From assembly GCA_963752855.1 (NCBI GenBank), contig CAVVZX010000038.1, positions 153,850 to 217,849 of the forward strand: a stretch of 64,000 nt of DNA, read 5' to 3'. The DNA is from DATJPW01 sp963752855. Its GTDB lineage: Bacteria; Desulfobacterota; Desulfomonilia; Desulfomonilales; Desulfomonilaceae. This document shows, in pieces, positions 58,697 to 64,000 of the stretch (its first letter is position 1; every line of letters starts with the position of its first letter). The notes under the pieces were generated by a model. It searched no databases. It worked only from the letters and a program-made list of their open reading frames with translations, and was not told where the DNA came from. The position numbers were made by a program, and so were the translations under genes.

Positions 58697-59104
58697 GCGC
58701 CGAGAGTGAGGGATCGGTCCGAATAACCTCCGAAGGGGATCTCATCACTGCCCGAAAAGCGGCTCGTAGCTTAGCGACCAAGCTAGGCTTTGGTATAACT
58801 GATGTAACCCGAATTGTTACCGCTACTTCGGAATTGGCTCGTAACATTATTAGCTATGCAGGGTCGGGAATCATGAAATGGTAGGTCCCTGGACACGGGG
58901 ACCAATGTGGGCCTAGAATTAGTCTTTGAGGATCACGGGCCGGGAATCGCCAATGTTGAGCTAGCGATGCAGGAAGGTTTTACCACCGGCAACGGCTTGG
59001 GGCTGGGCTTGCCCGGCTCAAAACGATTGATGGACCAAATGGAAGTTTTTTCCGAAGTGGGTAAAGGGACCACGGTAATCGTGAGAAAATTGAAGAGGAA
59101 ATAA
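58693..59104 (+). CDS. rsbT: RsbT-like serine kinase, one frame break
   Basis: About 137 aa. ATG at 58693. GHKL kinase: TARKAARSLATKLGFGITDV, TSELARNIISYAGSG (N box), frame break near 58885, LVFEDHGPGI (G1), LGLGLPGSKRLMDQMEVFSE (G2). RsbT phosphorylates RsbR/RsbS and then moves to an activator phosphatase. The RsbS gene overlaps by ATGA. Confidence 0.85.
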
Positions 59105-59338
59105 TTGAAAAACTGCGATAGCCATTTTTTCGCATTGCGGGAAGCGGAAATCCGCCGCGGTTTTCTGAGGAAGCCCGGAACCGGATTCTCCAATCCTTCA
59201 TTCCGGTGGGACTTTCAATCCATGGCTCCCGGTTTTCGGTTGAAGAATTTACTGAGAAAGCCCGTCGCCATGAAAACTGCGGGTGACGAGAATTTGGTTG
59301 AACGATCAACATTGTCCTTCCCCGTAGAAGGCTAGGCG

Positions 59339-60435
59339 ATGCGCCTGTTTGAGGACAGGAGCGCTAAAGGCAAGGGTTTGGAACAATTCGAACAGGTAAC
59401 AGTAGTGATCTCTTGCGCTGCGGACGAGGGACAGGCTCGACGAGCGGCAAGGGAGATAGCAAATGTCGTTGGATTTGACGAAAAGGCAACCGAAGAAATT
59501 GTCATTGTGGCAAGCGAACTCGCCAGCAATATTACCAGACATGCGGGCCGCGGCGCCTTGTTGTTCACTAAGGTCACGCAGCACGGCCGAGACGGAATTC
59601 AAATTGAGTCGCAGGATTCAGGACCGGGCATCACAGACGTGAATGAAGTTCTGGCAGATGGATTTTCCACGATGGGGGGATTGGGCTATGGCCTGGGCAC
59701 AGTCAATCGGTTGATGGACGAGTTCGAGATCAATTCGAAACGAAAGCCGCGGGCCGGAACGTCACATCATCTGCAAAAGATGGCTTCGCAAAAAGAGGAC
59801 AAATCTCGTGCCGTGTCCTCTATCGTTTGGAGCGGCCACGCGTTGTCACCCTATCATGAAGGATAACGGGGACGCTTTTGTCATCGAGAAGGCAAACCAG
59901 TGCGCTGTTGTCGGGTATAATTGATGGTCTCGGACATGGACAGTTTGCTCATCGAGCGGCGCAAGCCGCATCGCCACTACGTGGAAAGCCATTTCGAGGA
60001 GCCACTTGTAGCGATTTTTCGTGGGACAGGAAGAGCATGCCGTGGCACACGTGGCGTGGTGATGGCTCTCGCGAGGTTCGACTGGGAACTTGATCCGGCG
60101 CAGTTCCCAAATCACCACTCGTCTGAGTGTGGCCAGTGTGGGCAATATTGAAACGCGGGTCTTCGGAAGCCTTCGGCCCATGCATTTCGAAATCCGTCGG
60201 GGCATTGTCGGGGTCAACGCGCGAGAACCTTTAGTGACGGAACACCAATGGGAACCGAATTTTATCATGGTAATGCACTCGGACGGCTTGAGTTCCCATT
60301 GGAGATGGCAGCGATTTCCCCGAAATAACTGATGCTCCTGCAAGCTCCATTGCGCAAAGACTGCTGAATCGTCTGGCCAAAGATAATGACGATGCGACTG
60401 TGATCGTGGTAAAGAGCCACGGGATCAAACGATAA
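59339..60435 (+). pseudogene. RsbT-like kinase fused to SpoIIE/RsbX phosphatase, many frame breaks
   Basis: An N-terminal GHKL kinase is intact to about 59750 (VASELASNITRHAGRGALLF, SQDSGPGITDVNEV, GGLGYGLGTVNRLMDEFEI). The PP2C part then follows in several frames: AFVIEKANQCAVVGIIDGLG, FAHRAAQAA, VESHFEEPLVAIFRGTGRA, TRGVVMALARFDW, FASVGNIETRVFG-like text, MVMHSDGLSSHW and NDDATVIVVKSHG to a TAA at 60433. Such fusions act like RsbX, resetting the stressosome. At least five frame changes lie between 59755 and 60330. It may be recently inactivated. Confidence 0.8.
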
Positions 60436-60442
60436 CTGGCTT

Positions 60443-61711
60443 ATGAATGAAGACAAGCAAAAAGATGTCAAGCCGATTCAAGACACGAGGCTTGCTTTGA
60501 AACAGGCGCGTGAGACGATCAGGTTGCTGGAAGAAGAATTGTCCGAAACGAACCGGGGGATGATAGCGCTCGCGACCGAATTGGAGAAGGCAAATGAATC
60601 GCTCCAACAGGAAATAAAGGAGCGCAAACGTGCCGAAGAAGCCTGTCGGATAGCTAGCGCGTACAACCGAAGCTTGATCGAGGCAAGTTTGGACCCACTG
60701 GTGACAATCAATGCGGAAGGGAAAATTACGGATGTTAACGCGGCAACTGAGCAGATAACCGGATATTCAGCACAAGAACTTGTCGGCGACCGACTTTGCC
60801 GATTACTTTACAGAGCCCGAGAAAGCCCGATCGGGATACAAACTGGTTTTTCAAGAAGGGTTGGTGAAGAACTATGAATTGGCAATCCGGCACAAGGACG
60901 GGTGGCTGACACCGGTTATATACAATGCTTCCCTCTACTGCGATGAGGCATGGGAAGGTTGTCGGTGTCTTCGCCGCTGCCCGTGACATCAGCGACAGGA
61001 AACGGGCGGAAGAGGAACTCCTCCGATCAAATCAAGACCTTCAACAATTCGCTTACGTGGCGTCCCATGATTTGCAGGAGCCTCTACGCAACGTGGCCAA
61101 TTGTCTGCAAATGCTGGAGAAGGACTACAAGGGCAAACTCGAAGCCGACGCAGACGACTATATCCGGTATGCCGTTGAATCCGCCGTAAGGATGAAAGCC
61201 CTTATTCAGGATCTGTTGGCGTTTTCCCGTGTGGCGACAAAGGGAAAACCACCGGAGCCAACAGATTGTGAGCAAATATTAGAGCGAGCCTTACAAAATT
61301 TGGATTTGGCAATAACTGAAACTGGGGCCTTAATCACCCATGATCCCCTTCCCACAATTCCTCGCTGACGACTCACAACTATTACAAGTATTTCAAAATC
61401 TGATTCAAAATGCCATTAAATTTCGGCGGGATGATTCGCCGCAGATCCATGTGTCCGCAGTGAAGGATAAGAAGGAATGGATCTTTTCCATCAAGGATAA
61501 TGGCATCGGAATAGAATCTCGGCACCTGGATCGGATTTTTGTGATCTTCCAACGACTGCATAAGAGGAGCGAATACGAAGGCGCCGGGATGGGGTTGGCT
61601 ATCGTGAAAAAGGTCGTGGAACGACACGGCGGACGCGTTTGGGCGGAATCGGAGCCCGGAGTGGGAACGACGGTCTGTTTCGCTCTGCCTGCAAAAGATC
61701 GCCACATATGA
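60443..61711 (+). pseudogene. PAS histidine kinase, three frame breaks
   Basis: About 422 codons. ATG at 60443; an N-terminal coiled coil (LALKQARETIRLLEEELSET) with no membrane segment, PAS (SLIEASLDPLVTI), break near 60785, TDFADYFTEPEKARSGYKLV, break near 60945, FAAARDISDRKR, HisKA (FAYVASHDLQEPLRNVANCL), break near 61365, ATPase (NLIQNAIKFRRD, DNGIGIESRHLDRIF, GAGMGLAIVKKV). Close paralogue of the 52.7 kb kinase but with a cytoplasmic coiled coil in place of the membrane part. It ends in ATGA over a receiver remnant. Confidence 0.85.
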
Positions 61712-61845
61712 TGTTGCCGGGAACGGAGATCCGCACGGGAGATATTTTATTGATGGGAATAACCCAGCGAATTTAAGGCTGGCCAAGAAAGCCTTTAATG
61801 TGGAGCGGATGAATACCTTCTTTCCGGGAAAGGCTCAATTGGCGG
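61708..61845 (+). pseudogene. Truncated Rcp1-type response regulator
   Basis: MMLPGTEIRTGDILLMG, then a frame change and NNPANLRLAKKAFNVERMNT line up with the first 40 residues of the 54.5 kb receiver (MMVPGTMLQPVEILLVEDNP). The rest of the receiver is absent; the radical SAM gene's 3' end begins at 61846. The pair therefore lost its receiver. Confidence 0.7.
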
Positions 61846-63301
61846 CTACAGGTAATTTTGGGTCAGCCGGCGCCATAGCGGGAACCGACTCAATTTCTTG
61901 TTCACCTTGCGGCCGATGGTGTGACCCAGCACGAGCGGGAGCCCCAACAACAACGGGACCACGTTACGGGGCATAAAGAGTCTTATACTAAAAACTTTCC
62001 GCGCAATCTTGAGCACTTGCCAGGGAGTGTAGAATTTTCTGGTGATCTGAGAACTGATACGTTTGAGCCCCGGCCGTCCCACGCCCTCGCGGTACACGAT
62101 CCGGTCGTCACCGATATAGTAACCCGGTGTAGTCTCGACCAATTCCTTTAACGGTGAATATTTCTCAATGCGTAATTTCTGATACGTTATGGAATGCAGA
62201 TTCAGCTCTCGGGCGAAGACCGGAATCCGCATCATTTCCTCTTCAGTCTCCGTTACGTTCCCGTAGATGAAATAGCCATGATAATAAAACGGATAATTGC
62301 GTGAAGACTCGAACGCTTTCCTGACTGTTGCCGTATCGAAGCCTTTATTAAGCTGATCCAAGATCCTATCGGTAGGTGATTCAATTCCCAGGAGAAACAA
62401 CTTGACACCCGCCTTTGCGGCTGATTCCAGGACTTCGGGATGGTTGAATATCTCGATTCTGGACTGGACGACAAATCGTTTATTGATCCCGTCAGCTACA
62501 AGCGTGTCGCAGATCTTCTTGGCCCGAGCCGGATTTACAAAAAAGTCCTCATCAGCTATCAAGACAATTCCCGCGGACATCGCCCGCAGCTCTTCCATCA
62601 CTGAATCAATCGGACGTGGAGAATAGGTCCTTCTCTGCCCGCCCTCGGTTACTGTGAAAGTGCAAAACTTGCAATTGTGAGGACAGCCCCGAGAAGTGAG
62701 GATGATATCGAATTCCTCTCCACGTAGAGCAAAGCCTCCGATGTTGAAGTGATACTTCTGGCGACGTAAAGTGCGGTCAGGAAAAGTGTAATTGTCTAAT
62801 TTCCCGAGAGGACGCTTAGGATTGTGGATGATGCCTGAGCCGTTGCGATAAGACAGGCCCAGAATATTTTTTGGGTCAGCGCCCGAGGCTATCTCAGCAA
62901 TCGTTTCCTCCCCTTCCCCTCGGACCACAATATCGACTCCGGGGCAAGTTTCGAAGACGGTCTCCAGGTCGTCGGTGGCCTGTTTTCCGCCTATGACCGT
63001 GAGAAACGTCGTGAGGGAGAGAGTTTACAAGCTCCAGCACTTCATCGAACTGGTATTCCCAATTGATGCTAATACATAATAGGTCCACTTCATCTTTGAT
63101 AAACTTCTTCAATCTCCGAGGCGCCCGCATGGGGCCGGGAAGGCGCAGATCGACTAAGGTGACCTGTTCTACGTGAGGCTGAAGCGCCGCTGCAATGTAT
63201 TCTAGCCCTATCGGCGGGAAAATGGCTATTCCGAGCGAACCTGAATGGCTGTCACGGTAGTATGGGTGGAGACATAAGGCGTGCTTGTAACCTGAGCCCA
63301 A
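61846..63301 (-). CDS. B12-binding domain radical SAM protein, one frame break
   Basis: About 485 aa. Start of the frame at 63301 (MGSGYKHALCLHPYYRDSH). The N-terminal half is B12-binding-like (IGLEYIAAALQPHVEQVTLV, DLLCISINWEYQFDEVLEL); a break near 63015 leads to TVIGGKQATDDLETVF, VVRGEGEETIAEIA. The radical SAM motif is RGCPHNCKFCTFTVT, followed by LIADEDFFVNP and FLLGIESPTDRILDQLNKG. The family alters lipids, pigments or cofactors; the substrate is unknown. It runs convergent to the signalling block. Confidence 0.85.
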
Positions 63302-63419
63302 CCATTACTCCCTTCGGAACTTCTTCCGAAAACTCGACAGGCAAGAGCCCACGAAATGGGGACCCTTGCCTGTGTTTCATGATGTCACCGTGAACCGATA
63401 GTTACGTTACCAGATTACA

Positions 63420-63734
63420 CTACCAGCGTGATCGTCCGCCGCCGCCGCCGCCGTCTCGACTATCTCGACGCCCACCTCTGTCATTGGTCTTGGGGCGGGC
63501 TTCATTCACCTTCAGCGCACGACCGCCGAGATCCTTGGAATCCAATTCCTCGATGGCGCGAAGGCCTTCCTCACGATTTTCCATTTCAATGAATCCGAAC
63601 CCTCTGGATCGGCCCGTGAACTGGTCGGTGATGATTTTAGCGGATTCCACTGCTCCATAACCTTCAAAGAGACCCTTAAGTTCATCCTCGTTGGTATTAA
63701 AAGACAGGTTCCCCACATAAATTTTGATACTCAT
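63420..63734 (-). CDS. RRM-type RNA-binding protein
   Basis: 104 aa. ATG at 63734 after AAGGAGTTAAAAGAA. RNP2 IYVGNLSFN, RNP1 RSRGFGFIEM, one RRM of about 80 residues, and a Gly/Arg-rich tail (GGRRDSRDGGGGGGRSRW). The layout is the cyanobacterial/bacterial cold-inducible Rbp type, binding RNA. A long upstream leader with a promoter near 63951-63979 suggests post-transcriptional control. Confidence 0.93.
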   Translation of the reverse strand: MSIKIYVGNLSFNTNEDELKGLFEGYGAVESAKIITDQFTGRSRGFGFIEMENREEGLRAIEELDSKDLGGRALKVNEARPKTNDRGGRRDSRDGGGGGGRSRW

Positions 63735-63950
63735 TTCTTTTAACTCCTTGGGAAAAGCACAGACACGATTTGTGGGAGTGCGTTTGAGGTTCCGAACACG
63801 GGCTCTTGGTAGCGTGGATGAATCGACCGGCGTTACGGTGGGATAATCCTCGGCTCAGGGCGCCTATGTCCTAACATCTTAAGCCTTGCATAACGCCGGT
63901 TGTCCTGAAAACAGGTCAACTGGAGAAACACAAGTTAAGGTTCATATATT

Positions 63951-63979
63951 AGCCTATGTCAGGGATCTTTAGTTGTCAA
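63951..63979 (-). promoter_or_regulatory. Probable promoter of the RRM gene
   Basis: On the minus strand TTGACA (63974-63979), 17 bases, then TAGGCT (63951-63956), giving a leader of about 210 bases before the ATG. Within it GTTGACCTG-TTTT-CAGGACAAC (about 63899-63920) can fold into a hairpin. Confidence 0.5.
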
Positions 63980-64000
63980 GGGATTTTAAGGGTCGACGGG

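Noticed and set aside
1..64000. tRNA, rRNA or CRISPR array
   Set aside because: No tRNA-like T-arm sequence, rRNA core or regularly spaced direct repeats were noticed on reading; the short repeats found are dispersed hairpins.

Overview
The window looks like chromosomal DNA of a Gram-negative, anaerobic or microaerobic member of the Desulfobacterota (former Deltaproteobacteria), possibly near Desulfomonile or the Syntrophobacterales. The reasons are LPS genes (lpxB, a waaF-like heptosyltransferase, a WaaP-like kinase), a lutABC-type lactate operon, many PAS histidine kinases, B12-type radical SAM enzymes, short REP-like repeats and a probable selenoprotein. No rRNA, tRNA, CRISPR array or complete insertion sequence was seen. 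The placement is inference from gene content; there is no marker gene to test it.

Layout. 0-5.4 kb: a PAS kinase, an Rcp1-type receiver and a badly broken hybrid kinase. 5.8-9.0 kb: Trm112-like protein, heptosyltransferase, glycosyltransferase and LPS kinase. 9.3-13.1 kb (minus strand): an adenylate cyclase, then a MarR regulator and a secreted multi-rhodanese protein with an in-frame UGA followed by a SECIS-like hairpin. 13.4-20.1 kb: a small regulator-like protein, a phospholipase C/P1-like protein, SplB, a ParB-like protein, a glycosyltransferase, an orphan antitoxin and a radical SAM enzyme. 20.4-26.9 kb (plus strand): lpxB, a CheY-like receiver and a compact run of periplasmic binding protein, 56-aa ORF, PAS-GGDEF protein, PilZ protein, Cys-rich protein and PilZ-zinc-ribbon protein. 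Three of these carry a shared N-terminal module of about 50 residues. 27-31 kb: RsbV/RsbW, gene remnants, repeats, a cupin and small ORFs. 31.3-38.3 kb (minus): crotonase, lutCBA, a hybrid kinase and another PilZ protein with the shared module. 39-50.7 kb: a primase-like orphan, a peptide transporter and assorted metabolic, secreted and remnant genes. 51.7-61.8 kb (plus): a signalling block with a lipoprotein binding protein, two HAMP/PAS kinases, receivers, a REC-GAF-PAS-AAA-Fis activator and an RsbR/S/T/SpoIIE set. 61.8-63.7 kb (minus): a B12-binding radical SAM protein and an RRM RNA-binding protein.

How it works together. The window is dominated by signal transduction: His-Asp relays, cyclic-di-GMP synthesis and binding, cAMP synthesis and Rsb partner switching. 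The rest is mainly cell-envelope, lactate and lipid functions.

A caution. Many genes are broken by single-base frame changes, while long genes beside them are intact. Several other genes are clear remnants. Genes with one or two frame breaks are entered as CDS spanning the whole gene; genes with three or more breaks, or obvious remnants, are entered as pseudogenes. Some lesions may be sequencing errors.
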